Of a stretch of DNA of 6,528 nucleotides, positions 1 to 6,392 are shown in pieces; position 1 is the stretch's first letter, and every line of letters begins with the position of its first letter. This DNA is from Bacteroidales bacterium (GTDB lineage: Bacteria; Bacteroidota; Bacteroidia; Bacteroidales; WCHB1-69): contig JAIRTU010000047.1 in assembly GCA_031254735.1 (NCBI GenBank), forward strand, positions 1 through 6,528, in the 5' to 3' direction. Position numbers and translations under genes: made by a program. The notes below the pieces were generated by a model, which was given only the letters and a program-made list of their open reading frames with translations, was not told the DNA's origin and searched no databases.

Positions 1-43
1 AATATTTTGCATTATTTTATTGTATATCAACAAATTACATGTA

Positions 44-59
44 TGTTTCACGTGAAACA
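44..59. other. parS: parS centromere site (ParB/Spo0J binding), copy 1
   Basis: Perfect 16-bp palindrome TGTTTCACGTGAAACA, matching the ParB-binding consensus tGTTnCACGTGAAACa known from Bacillus and conserved across most bacterial phyla. It lies 4 bp beyond the mnmG stop codon, in AT-rich non-coding sequence. An identical copy occurs at 1950-1965. ParB (a CTP-dependent clamp) would load here for origin segregation and SMC recruitment. The match is seen directly; the function is inferred from the known motif. No parA or parB gene is in the window. Confidence 0.88.
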
Positions 60-63
60 CAGT

Positions 64-1932
64 TTACCGACCCAAAAAAACCAACAAAACCGAGACGTCG
101 GAAGGAGATACGCCGCTTATTCGAGAAGCCTGCCCAATCGTCGACGGTTTTATCTTGGACAATTTTTGCCGAGCTTCGATAGAAAGAGATTGCAAAGAAT
201 GATAGTCGAAATCGGAAGACAGTTTGATGCCCTCCAAATCCAACATCTTTTGAGCTATCGATTTTTCTTTTTCAATATAATTTTCGTATTTGATCAACAC
301 TTCTACTTCGTCAATGATTTCTTGGGAATAATTTTTTTCTGTCAAATAATCGTTAACAACATCCAATTCTTTTCGCAGTTCTTTCAAAAATATTTGAGGG
401 CGAAGCAAAAGTTGCGAAACCTTCGTCCGTTGCAAAACAGGAGAAAATTGTTGCCTCTCCAAAAAAGGATTTATCAGGCAAGGATCAACCGACAGGTTTT
501 TCAAATACGAAACCAACTCGTGTATTTGATGTTCTTTCTCTTGGAAAGCCTTATATCTTTCTTCGCCAATCAAACCTGTTTTGTACGCTATGGGAGTCAG
601 TCGCAAATCGGCATTATCCTGACGCAACAAAATTCTGTATTCGGCACGGGAAGTAAACATTCGATAGGGTTCGTCCACGCCTTTTGTAACCAAATCGTCT
701 ATCAAAACGCCAATATACGCCTGATCTCTTTTCAAGACCAGAGGCTCGTTGTTTTGCAGTTTTTTGCAAGCGTTGATTCCCGCTATCAAACCCTGTGCGG
801 CGGCTTCTTCGTAGCCTGTTGTTCCATTGATCTGTCCCGCAAAAAACAAATTTTCTATTCGTTTTGTTTCCAGACTGTTTTTCAACTGTGTCGGATCGAA
901 ATAATCGTATTCTATTGCGTATCCGGGTTTCAAAATATACGCCTGCTCAAAGCCCGAAATTTGATGCAAAGCCTCTATTTGAATATCTTCGGGCAAAGAC
1001 GAAGAAAAGCCGTTTAAATAGTACGAATATTCGTTTTCGGTTTCGGGTTCTAAAAACAAATGATGTTTTTCTTTGTCGGAAAAGCGTTCTATTTTATCTT
1101 CAATCGAAGGGCAATAGCGAGGACCCGTCCCCTGAATACGTCCTTGAAACATGGGCGATTTATCGAAACCTTTGCGTAAAACAGCATGCACTTTTTCCGA
1201 TGTATAGGCTATCCAACAACTCCTTTTTTTCAAATTCGATTTTATGTTCAAAAACGAAAATCCGCCTGTATTATCTTCTCCTTTTTGTTCTTCCATTTTG
1301 GAAAAATCTATGGTTCTTCCGTCTATCCGAACAGGCGTTCCTGTTTTGAGTCGGGCAGTGTTGAAACCCAACTCCCGCAATTTTCGGCTCAATCTTTCCG
1401 AAGCCTGCTCGCCTATTCGTCCTCCCGAAAAGTTGACTTCTCCCACATGAATTATTCCGTTTAAAAAAGTGCCGTTGGTCAAGATTACCGCTTTGGCAAA
1501 AATTTCTTTTCCCAATTTTGTCTTTACGCCAAAAACCGTTTGGTTTTCTACAATCAAATCTTCAACCGTATCTTCCCGCAAAAAAACACGCGGGTTCGAT
1601 TCTAAAACAGAACGCCATTCCATAGAGAATTTTGCTTTATCGCATTGCGATCGCGGACTCCACATAGCAGGACCTTTCGAGCGATTGAGCATACGAAATT
1701 GTATGGTAGACTTGTCGGCTACTATCGCCGTATATCCGCCCAAAGCATCAATTTCGCGAACTATCTGTCCCTTGGCAACACCGCCAATGGCAGGATTGCA
1801 CGACATTTGAGCAATCGTATCTATATTCATCGTAATTAAAAGCGATCGATAACCCAAATTAGCCGCTGCCGCCACTGCCTCGCAGCCTGCATGACCTCCT
1901 CCTGCAACAATAATATCAAATTCCTGCTCCAT
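64..1932 (-). CDS. mnmG: tRNA uridine-5-carboxymethylaminomethyl(34) synthesis enzyme MnmG (GidA)
   Basis: FAD- and NADH-dependent partner of the GTPase MnmE. The cytoplasmic MnmE-MnmG complex installs the (carboxymethyl)aminomethyl group at C5 of wobble U34 in several tRNAs. The 622-aa product is full family length. The N-terminal dinucleotide-binding motif GGGHAGCEA (residues 11-19) binds [14 protein letters not shown] (about 45-55) and [11 protein letters not shown] (about 270-280) are the two family signatures and contain the conserved cysteines C45 and C274. [17 protein letters not shown] (about 365-381) is the second FAD-region signature. The helical C-terminal domain that binds MnmE and tRNA is intact to residue 622. 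The ATG has no Shine-Dalgarno sequence, as is common in Bacteroidota. It is the last of three co-oriented genes, 53 bp after ybeY, and that gap holds a parS site. Identification is firm. Confidence 0.98.
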   Translation of the reverse strand: MEQEFDIIVAGGGHAGCEAVAAAANLGYRSLLITMNIDTIAQMSCNPAIGGVAKGQIVREIDALGGYTAIVADKSTIQFRMLNRSKGPAMWSPRSQCDKAKFSMEWRSVLESNPRVFLREDTVEDLIVENQTVFGVKTKLGKEIFAKAVILTNGTFLNGIIHVGEVNFSGGRIGEQASERLSRKLRELGFNTARLKTGTPVRIDGRTIDFSKMEEQKGEDNTGGFSFLNIKSNLKKRSCWIAYTSEKVHAVLRKGFDKSPMFQGRIQGTGPRYCPSIEDKIERFSDKEKHHLFLEPETENEYSYYLNGFSSSLPEDIQIEALHQISGFEQAYILKPGYAIEYDYFDPTQLKNSLETKRIENLFFAGQINGTTGYEEAAAQGLIAGINACKKLQNNEPLVLKRDQAYIGVLIDDLVTKGVDEPYRMFTSRAEYRILLRQDNADLRLTPIAYKTGLIGEERYKAFQEKEHQIHELVSYLKNLSVDPCLINPFLERQQFSPVLQRTKVSQLLLRPQIFLKELRKELDVVNDYLTEKNYSQEIIDEVEVLIKYENYIEKEKSIAQKMLDLEGIKLSSDFDYHSLQSLSIEARQKLSKIKPSTIGQASRISGVSPSDVSVLLVFLGR

Positions 1933-1949
1933 CTCTGCAAAACAGCCTA

Positions 1950-1965
1950 TGTTTCACGTGAAACA
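1950..1965. other. parS: parS centromere site (ParB/Spo0J binding), copy 2
   Basis: Same perfect palindrome TGTTTCACGTGAAACA as at 44-59; here the symmetry extends to 18 bp (1949-1966). It sits in the 53-bp gap between ybeY and mnmG, 17 bp upstream of the mnmG start codon, so it would be in the mnmG leader or the intercistronic mRNA. A 16-bp perfect match is very unlikely by chance, and finding two in 2 kb makes chance negligible. ParB spreading from here could affect mnmG expression, but that is only an inference. Confidence 0.9.
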
Positions 1966-1985
1966 TCATTATAAATAATTGGATT

Positions 1986-2417
1986 TTAAACAATTGAATT
2001 AAATTTCTGCAAATAATAGTCCTCTTTTTCACGCATTTGCCGCTGCTCCTGTTCTGTTTTGTCTTTGTATTGGCACAAATGCAAAACACCATGCACAATC
2101 ACCCGCAACATCTCTTGAAAACAACGCTGTTGATAGGCTTTCGCATTTTCTTTCACCCTGTCGACACTGATAAAAATATCGCCCGAAATATGGTTTTCTT
2201 TGGTAAAATCAAAGGTGATAACATCGGTGAGATAATCGGCACTCAAATACTCTCGGTTTATCTCCAACAAATAATTGTCGGAACAAAAAATGCAGGAAAT
2301 ATCGCCCGCCTGTTTTTTTTCCCGGGCAACAACCCAAACAAGCCAACTGCGAATTTTCCGCTTGGAAACAAGCCTGTAACTCACATCTTCGTTGTAAAAA
2401 CAAACATTTCCGTCCAT
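1986..2417 (-). CDS. ybeY: endoribonuclease YbeY (16S rRNA maturation), UPF0054 family
   Basis: Single-strand-specific metallo-endoribonuclease needed for 16S rRNA 3'-end maturation and 70S ribosome quality control in the cytoplasm. The 143-aa product is typical in length. Family landmarks are DYLTDVITFDF (residues 61-71, matching the TDVlSFp region), SGDIFIS (78-84), conserved R105, and the metal site HGVLHLCQYKD at 109-119. The usual motif is HGxLHLxGYDH. The first two His ligands (H109, H113) are present, but the third position is Asp (D119) and the preceding Gly is Gln (Q116). I recall the Asp replacement as usual in Bacteroidota YbeY. The start lies 6 bp after the stop of the upstream ATPase gene, so the two are almost certainly co-transcribed. 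No Shine-Dalgarno is evident. Confidence 0.95.
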   Translation of the reverse strand: MDGNVCFYNEDVSYRLVSKRKIRSWLVWVVAREKKQAGDISCIFCSDNYLLEINREYLSADYLTDVITFDFTKENHISGDIFISVDRVKENAKAYQQRCFQEMLRVIVHGVLHLCQYKDKTEQEQRQMREKEDYYLQKFNSIV

Positions 2418-2423
2418 CGCACA

Positions 2424-2897
2424 TTACATTTTACGGTAAGCATTTTCTTCCGCAGCCTGTTTCGATTGCTGCAAAATATCTGCCCGCCTGTCTGCCGCCG
2501 AAACCGAAAAAGGAACATCCAACGCATAAATTACCTGCGAACCGTTTTTGGCAAAATCAAGATTTTCGGTGAGCATTTTTACCGTAAGCAAACCCTTTTT
2601 TTGAGCCTGCTCTATATCCTGTTGCAAAAAATAATCATAATCGAAACCCGAACCTTCATCGGTTATCGAAAACAACAGTTTCGACTGTTTCAGCTGAACT
2701 TCAACCAACACCTTTTTGCTGCTGTCGCACTTATTTCCGTGAACAATAGCATTTTCTACGCATTCATTCAAAGGAACGCTCATCAAACCCAAAAAATCTT
2801 CCCTGATCCCGCATTGCTGCATTACACTTTCCAAAAAAGAATCCAGCTCGCCTATCTGGGATAAATCGGATTGTAAATTTATCTGTGAATAAAACAT
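2424..2897 (-). CDS. GHKL/HATPase_c ATP-binding protein, anti-sigma (RsbW/SpoIIAB)-like
   Basis: Small cytosolic protein of 157 aa built from a single histidine-kinase-like ATPase domain of the serine-kinase anti-sigma type. The N box is clear: NECVENAIVHGNK at residues 44-56, with Mg/ATP-binding N49 and the HGN triplet. The G1 box is DEGSGFD (80-86). The G2 glycine loop, usually GRGI/L.LM in this family, reads KKGLLTVKML (100-109), so its first glycine and the arginine are missing. The C-terminal 25 residues are charged and Ala/Gln-rich. It has no transmembrane segment and no phospho-acceptor domain. It is the first gene of the leftward cluster with ybeY and mnmG, an order I recall from Bacteroidota. 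Its exact role is unknown; kinase or anti-sigma activity is inferred from the fold only. Confidence 0.85.
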   Translation of the reverse strand: MFYSQINLQSDLSQIGELDSFLESVMQQCGIREDFLGLMSVPLNECVENAIVHGNKCDSSKKVLVEVQLKQSKLLFSITDEGSGFDYDYFLQQDIEQAQKKGLLTVKMLTENLDFAKNGSQVIYALDVPFSVSAADRRADILQQSKQAAEENAYRKM

Positions 2898-2928
2898 ACC
2901 AAAAGCCTCTATTCGTATTTATAACCAA

Positions 2929-2960
2929 CAAAGATAAACAATATTTAAATACGATTGCAA
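2929..2960 (-). promoter_or_regulatory. Bacteroidetes-type promoter for the ATPase-ybeY-mnmG cluster
   Basis: Read on the minus strand, TTG (2960-2958) is followed after 21 bp by TATCTTTG (2936-2929). This matches the Bacteroidetes primary sigma consensus TTG-N19-21-TAnnTTTG. Transcription would begin near 2922-2924, giving a leader of about 25 nt before the ATG at 2897. Motif and spacing are seen directly; activity is inferred. Confidence 0.6.
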
Positions 2961-3022
2961 AAAAGTTGCACTTTTTATTGTTTTCTTTTTCCGTTATTCT
3001 TTTTTCGTTATCAATTATTCAC

Positions 3023-3030
3023 TATCTTTG
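3023..3030 (+). promoter_or_regulatory. Candidate -7 element for the yifB/comM-like gene (upstream copy)
   Basis: TATCTTTG is an exact match to the Bacteroidetes -7 consensus TAnnTTTG. It would place the start of transcription near 3037, leaving a leader of roughly 34 nt before the ATG at 3071. No TTG stands 19-21 bp upstream; that region is T-rich (TTCTTTTTTCG), so the -33 element is weak. A second identical octamer follows 23 bp downstream. Confidence 0.5.
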
Positions 3031-3045
3031 TATTCAAAAAAATTT

Positions 3046-3053
3046 TATCTTTG
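3046..3053 (+). promoter_or_regulatory. Candidate -7 element for the yifB/comM-like gene (downstream copy)
   Basis: A second TATCTTTG octamer on the plus strand. Transcription from it would start near 3060, leaving only about 10 nt before the ATG at 3071. That makes it less attractive than the copy at 3023, although a short A-rich leader is workable in Bacteroidota. It may be a tandem promoter or a fortuitous copy in AT-rich sequence. Confidence 0.3.
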
Positions 3054-3070
3054 CTAAAAATAAAAAAAAT

Positions 3071-4609
3071 ATGATCGTCAAAACTTATGGGAGCTGCATA
3101 TATGGCGTAAACGCCACCACCATCACGGTTGAAGTGAATGTCGATTCGGGAGTGAATTTTTATCTGGTAGGTCTGCCCGACAGTGCCGTTAAAGAAAGTC
3201 AGCAGCGGATAGATTCTGCCCTGAAACACAACGGATACAAAATTCCCGGCAAGAAAATCATTATCAATATGGCGCCTGCCGACTTGCGGAAAGAGGGTTC
3301 AGCATACGATTTGACTATCGCTATGGGCATTTTGGCAGCTTCGGGACAAATTCAAGCCGAAGATTTAGATCAATATATCATCATGGGCGAGCTTTCTCTC
3401 GACGGAGAACTAAAACCGATCAAAGGGGCTTTGCCTATCGCTATCGAATCGCGGAAGCAGAAATTTAAAGGAATTATTTTGCCTCAACAAAATGCCAAAG
3501 AAGCCGCTATTGTGGACGATCTGACGGTCTACGGCGTTAATACGATAAAAGAAGTGATTGATTTTTTTAATAAAAAAGAAGAATTAATCCCTACCGTTGT
3601 CAACACACGAGAAGAATTTTACAACTCGCTGAACGAATACGAATTTGATTTTGAAGATGTTAAAGGACAGGAAAACACCAAAAGAGCATTAGAAATAGCG
3701 GCGGCGGGAGGTCATAACGCCATTTTGATAGGACCTCCGGGAAGCGGAAAAACCATGCTCGCCAAACGCATTCCCTCTATCCTTCCGCCTTTGACGCTAA
3801 TGGAAGCCTTGGAAACCACCAAGATACATTCTGTTGCGGGAAAAATGGGAAGAAATACGGCACTTATTTCTGTTCGTCCGTTTCGTTCCCCGCACCATAC
3901 CATTTCCGATGTGGCGTTGGTGGGTGGCGGCTCGAACCCGCAACCGGGAGAAATTTCTCTGGCACACAACGGCGTGCTGTTTCTGGACGAACTCCCCGAA
4001 TTTAAACGCTCGGTGTTGGAAGTGATGCGGCAGCCGCTCGAAGAACGCAACGTAACCATTTCCCGCTCTAAAATGAGTGTGGAATATCCTGCTTCGTTTA
4101 TGTTTATTGCTGCCATGAACCCCTGTCCCTGTGGATATTACAACCACCCCGACACCGAATGCACCTGTCAGGAAGGAACGGTGCAGCGATATTTGAACAA
4201 AATTTCAGGACCTTTAATGGACAGAATCGATTTACATGTGGAAGTAATTCCTGTGGCTTTCAAAGAGTTGTCGGAAAAACGAAAAGGAGAAAAAAGTCAT
4301 ATTGTCCGTCAGCGTGTAATTCAGGCAAGAGAAATTCAAAAAGAGCGGTTTAAAGAAAATAAAGGCATTTATTGCAATGCTCAAATGACGACTAAATTGG
4401 TGGCACAGCATTGCAAATTGGATCAGGAATGTATGGATATTCTTAAAATGGCTATGGAAAAATTGGGGCTTTCGGCTCGTGCTTACGATCGCATTCAAAA
4501 GGTGAGCCGAACCATTGCCGATTTGAATAACAGTATGAATATCAACAGCGAACATCTTTCCGAAGCCATCAATTTCAGAAGTCTGGACAGAGACAGTTGG
4601 GGAAAATAA
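3071..4609 (+). CDS. YifB/ComM-family Mg-chelatase-like AAA+ ATPase
   Basis: AAA+ ATPase of 512 aa, the usual length for the YifB/ComM family. ComM is a hexameric helicase promoting branch migration during integration of transforming DNA in some Proteobacteria; the role in Bacteroidota is less certain. Residues about 1-170 form the ChlI/Lon-like domain, starting with the typical MIVKTYGSCIYGVNA. The AAA+ core has Walker A GPPGSGKT (221-228), Walker B VLFLDE (302-307), sensor-1 N350 and MDRIDLHV (383-390). Cysteines C352, C354, C364 and C366 form the family's small Cys cluster (NPCPCG...CTC). Residues about 415-512 are the C-terminal helical Mg_chelatase_C domain with SARAYDRI. The ATG at 3071 is chosen because homology begins exactly there; upstream in-frame codons run through the promoter region and overlap the divergent gene. 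There is no Shine-Dalgarno, but the leader is A-rich. Family call firm; DNA-processing role inferred. Confidence 0.96.
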   Translation: MIVKTYGSCIYGVNATTITVEVNVDSGVNFYLVGLPDSAVKESQQRIDSALKHNGYKIPGKKIIINMAPADLRKEGSAYDLTIAMGILAASGQIQAEDLDQYIIMGELSLDGELKPIKGALPIAIESRKQKFKGIILPQQNAKEAAIVDDLTVYGVNTIKEVIDFFNKKEELIPTVVNTREEFYNSLNEYEFDFEDVKGQENTKRALEIAAAGGHNAILIGPPGSGKTMLAKRIPSILPPLTLMEALETTKIHSVAGKMGRNTALISVRPFRSPHHTISDVALVGGGSNPQPGEISLAHNGVLFLDELPEFKRSVLEVMRQPLEERNVTISRSKMSVEYPASFMFIAAMNPCPCGYYNHPDTECTCQEGTVQRYLNKISGPLMDRIDLHVEVIPVAFKELSEKRKGEKSHIVRQRVIQAREIQKERFKENKGIYCNAQMTTKLVAQHCKLDQECMDILKMAMEKLGLSARAYDRIQKVSRTIADLNNSMNINSEHLSEAINFRSLDRDSWGK

Positions 4610-4612
4610 AAC

Positions 4613-4657
4613 CGGTTTAACCAAAAAAAGTTAAATCCATTAAACCGCTTATTTTGT
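4613..4657 (+). terminator. Probable terminator hairpin after the yifB/comM-like gene
   Basis: Perfect 8-bp inverted repeat CGGTTTAA (4613-4620) / TTAAACCG (4640-4647) separated by 19 nt, followed by T-rich CTTATTTTG. It begins 3 bp after the stop codon. The stem is AT-rich and the loop large, so termination may be inefficient. There is no gene between here and 4785, and position plus symmetry support a terminator. Confidence 0.5.
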
Positions 4658-4719
4658 GTTGTTTACAAATTATATCCGAGAAAGAAAAAAGCGATGACAA
4701 AAAAAATTTCGTTCGCCGT

Positions 4720-4748
4720 CTGACAAAACCGACTTTTAAGGATATACT
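4720..4748 (+). promoter_or_regulatory. Sigma70-like promoter candidate for the sigma-factor operon
   Basis: CTGACA (4720-4725), a 17-bp spacer, then TATACT (4743-4748) resembles a classical -35/-10 sigma70 promoter (TTGACA-N17-TATAAT) rather than the Bacteroidetes TAnnTTTG type. Transcription would begin near 4755, about 30 nt before the ATG at 4785. An overlapping alternative is an ECF-type site, TGACAA (4695-4700) - 16 bp - CGTC (4717-4720), which would fit autoregulation by the encoded sigma factor. Neither can be proven from sequence. Confidence 0.35.
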
Positions 4749-4784
4749 TTAATAAGTTACCCAAACAACAATCGGGAAAAATAA

Positions 4785-5303
4785 ATGAACGCAACGGATA
4801 AACAAAACGGAACAAATAATTTGGAAATTTTATATGAACAGTATAAAAATCAAATATATACATTATGTATTCGGCTTGTTTATTCCAAAGATTCGGCAGA
4901 TGATCTTTTCGGTGAAACATGGACAAAAGCGGCAGAAAAACTGTATCAGCTCGATTCGCAAAAAAATGCCGCAAATTGGATTTATACCATTTGTCTCAAT
5001 ATTTATCGAAAATCATTAAGACGAAAACAAATTATCAATATATCGGATAATTACATGGATTTTTCGCATACAAAAGACGACAATCTTCATGCGGAAGATA
5101 AAATGATAGAAAAAGAAACGACATTGCAATTGCAAAACGCTTTGACGAAACTGAATGATAAATATCGTTTACCGATTATTTTATTCTATTTCAGAGATTT
5201 ATCGTACAACGATATTTCAAGCATATTGAAATTGCCGCTCAGTACGGTAAAATTTCGGCTGAATCAGGCGAAAATATTATTAAAAAAAGAAATGGAGGCA
5301 TAG
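4785..5303 (+). CDS. ECF-type RNA polymerase sigma factor, SigY-like
   Basis: Two-domain extracytoplasmic-function sigma factor of 172 aa (B. subtilis SigY is of similar size). Sigma region 2 spans about residues 14-82 and includes YEQYKNQIYTLCIRLVYSK, then DSADDLFGETWTKA (the region 2.2 core-binding helix) and the 2.4 helix around NWIYTICLNIYRKSLRR (64-80). Sigma region 4 spans about 113-167, with the helix-turn-helix LSYNDISSILKLPLSTVKFRLNQAKILL contacting the -35 element. There is no extra C-terminal domain. The ATG follows an AT-rich leader with only a weak GGGA. It heads a compact operon: the next gene starts 2 nt after its TAG. The downstream membrane proteins suggest control by a membrane anti-sigma complex. 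It is a sigma factor with high confidence; the SigY subgroup assignment rests mainly on gene context. Confidence 0.93.
   Translation: MNATDKQNGTNNLEILYEQYKNQIYTLCIRLVYSKDSADDLFGETWTKAAEKLYQLDSQKNAANWIYTICLNIYRKSLRRKQIINISDNYMDFSHTKDDNLHAEDKMIEKETTLQLQNALTKLNDKYRLPIILFYFRDLSYNDISSILKLPLSTVKFRLNQAKILLKKEMEA
5294..5298 (+). promoter_or_regulatory. Strong Shine-Dalgarno GGAGG before a TTG start
   Basis: GGAGG inside the last codons of the sigma gene, 7 nt upstream of the TTG at 5306. It decides the start of the small membrane protein, since no ATG occurs before residue 13. Such a strong Shine-Dalgarno is atypical for Bacteroidota and absent from the housekeeping genes of this window. Confidence 0.8.
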
Positions 5304-5305
5304 TT

Positions 5306-5620
5306 TTGGAAACAAATGAATTAGATACAATTTTAAAAGAAATGCTAAGCAAAGAGTCTGCACCGCCTGTAAAGTTAGACATGGAAACACAGCGGACAAT
5401 GAAAAAAATTGCACAAAAGAAAGAATCTCGCTTTGTTACTTTTTTAAGCATATTGAGTATCATTCTTTTAACTGCGGAAATGTTCTTTATTTTTCCTCAA
5501 ATAACAATTGATTCATTCAAAATTGCTTTTTTACTGTTAAACACAGATATTTTTATTTTACTTGTTTTTTTACTTATTATTAATAATATAAACAGAAAGG
5601 AGTTGCATTATGAGTGTTAA
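5306..5620 (+). CDS. Small two-TM membrane protein, putative anti-sigma factor (YxlC-like position)
   Basis: Product of 104 aa. An acidic then basic cytoplasmic N-terminus of about 42 residues (ELDTILKEML, then KLDMETQRTMKKIAQKKESR) is followed by two hydrophobic segments at about 43-64 and 71-94 and a short tail. This is the architecture expected of a small membrane-anchored anti-sigma factor. It occupies the position of YxlC (about 106 aa, two TM segments) in the Bacillus sigY-yxlC-yxlD-yxlE operon. The start is TTG (5306), supported by GGAGG 7 nt upstream; the gene begins 2 nt after the sigma stop and overlaps the next gene by 11 nt. No catalytic motif is visible. Anti-sigma function is inferred from architecture and context; similarity to YxlC could not be aligned here. 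Confidence 0.82.
   Translation: METNELDTILKEMLSKESAPPVKLDMETQRTMKKIAQKKESRFVTFLSILSIILLTAEMFFIFPQITIDSFKIAFLLLNTDIFILLVFLLIINNINRKELHYEC
5596..5602 (+). promoter_or_regulatory. Strong Shine-Dalgarno AAAGGAG for the zinc-ribbon membrane protein
   Basis: AAAGGAG lies 7 nt upstream of the ATG at 5610, inside the end of the preceding gene. It fixes the start of the next gene despite the 11-nt overlap and is the second canonical Firmicutes-like ribosome-binding site in this operon. Confidence 0.8.
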
Positions 5621-6392
5621 TACTGCACTAAACATTACTTTAATTGTTTCACTTTCAGGTCTTTTAATCACATTAACAGCAATTTTTTTAATTGCAAGGT
5701 GGATTTACTTCGACGCCAAATCGCGAGGAATAAGTCCTACGCCCTGGGTAATAATAACTGCTATTGTTTATCCCAATTTTATCGGTTTGATCATGTATAT
5801 TCTTACCCGCTCAAAGTCGAATATGCTGTGTAATCGTTGCAATCACAACATTGCCAACAGCATGAAATTCTGTCCGAATTGCGGAGAAAAAACAGAGGGC
5901 AATACTACTGTTTCCGCTTCAAAAATAACATACAAATCGCTTGTTTGGGGAATTGTATTACTGGTTATATTCTCTGTTACCGCCATTCTCGGAGGCAAAA
6001 TATATTCGGTGTTACCGCCAAAAGACGGAGATTGTGAAATCTATGCCACGAGTATGACAAGCACGCATCTCATTAATCATTGGGAAAGCGAATTTCAATT
6101 ATTCGTTGGTTGGGAGGAATATTTCTTTGACGCAAACCACGAAAATCCCACCCTGGTCTATTCAAGCACAATAGCAATGGGAAAAATCTCTTTTGAAGTG
6201 TACGATTGGAAGGATAATCTCATAAAAACCATTCCGTCAAATACTTACGGAGAAATAACCGATTTGGTTCAAGGGAAACAATACAAAGTGGTTGCAAAAA
6301 CGGACGGTCTTGTAAGCGGAAAATTTTCTTTTAAAATGGAATATGAATATAAATCAATTTTTAATTTAAATACTAAAATTTTATACAAATGA
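5610..6392 (+). CDS. Zinc-ribbon, PLDc_N-like membrane protein; putative SigY anti-sigma complex component
   Basis: Product of 260 aa with a mosaic layout. TM1 is about residues 7-29; then WIYFDAKSRGISPTPWVIITAIVYPNFIGLIMYILTR (31-67) contains TM2. This segment has the character of the PLDc_N-like YxlD/YxlE proteins: Tyr/Asp-Ala-basic-Arg-Gly loop, then P-N-x-I-G-L-x-x-Y and a terminal Arg. A cytosolic zinc ribbon follows, with CNRC (C74, C77) and CPNC (C88, C91). TM3 is about 111-128. The remaining 130 residues, rich in aromatic and beta-prone sequence, should lie outside the membrane and match no family I recognise; a sensor role is possible. In Bacillus, YxlD and YxlE act with YxlC to restrain SigY; here the related module is fused to a zinc ribbon and an exported domain. 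Its last codon overlaps the next gene (ATGA). Anti-sigma role inferred. Confidence 0.8.
   Translation: MSVNTALNITLIVSLSGLLITLTAIFLIARWIYFDAKSRGISPTPWVIITAIVYPNFIGLIMYILTRSKSNMLCNRCNHNIANSMKFCPNCGEKTEGNTTVSASKITYKSLVWGIVLLVIFSVTAILGGKIYSVLPPKDGDCEIYATSMTSTHLINHWESEFQLFVGWEEYFFDANHENPTLVYSSTIAMGKISFEVYDWKDNLIKTIPSNTYGEITDLVQGKQYKVVAKTDGLVSGKFSFKMEYEYKSIFNLNTKILYK

Noticed and set aside
7..1017. Plus-strand open frame of 336 codons across the 3' half of mnmG
   Set aside because: It lies entirely antisense to mnmG and its 3' flank, starts before a parS site, and its translation is a low-complexity Phe/Gln/Arg-rich sequence without any family motif. mnmG on the other strand is certain.
2037..2864. 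Plus-strand open frame of 275 codons opposite ybeY and the GHKL gene
   Set aside because: It is antisense to two recognised proteins with clear motifs; the predicted product has no recognisable domain and there is no ribosome site.
2884..3023. Possible DnaA boxes: TGTGAATAA (2884-2892, reverse of TTATTCACA) and TTATTCACT (3015-3023, one mismatch)
   Set aside because: Tempting because of the nearby parS sites, but one perfect box lies inside the first codons of the GHKL gene and such a match is not rare in 6.5 kb of AT-rich DNA. There is no box cluster, no AT-rich unwinding element pattern, and no dnaA or dnaN neighbour, so an origin is not supported.
2885..3070. N-terminal extension of the YifB/ComM-like protein starting at 2885
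   Set aside because: The extra 62 residues contain a hydrophobic stretch that is unlike the family, overlap the start of the divergent gene, and would place both promoter octamers inside the coding region. Family homology begins at the ATG at 3071.
3712..4147. Minus-strand open frames opposite the ATPase core
   Set aside because: They are antisense shadows of the Walker A/B region of a firmly identified gene.
4663..4974. Minus-strand open frame of 103 codons overlapping the sigma gene start
   Set aside because: It covers the promoter region and the first part of the sigma factor; no ribosome site, no motif, and antisense to a well-supported gene.
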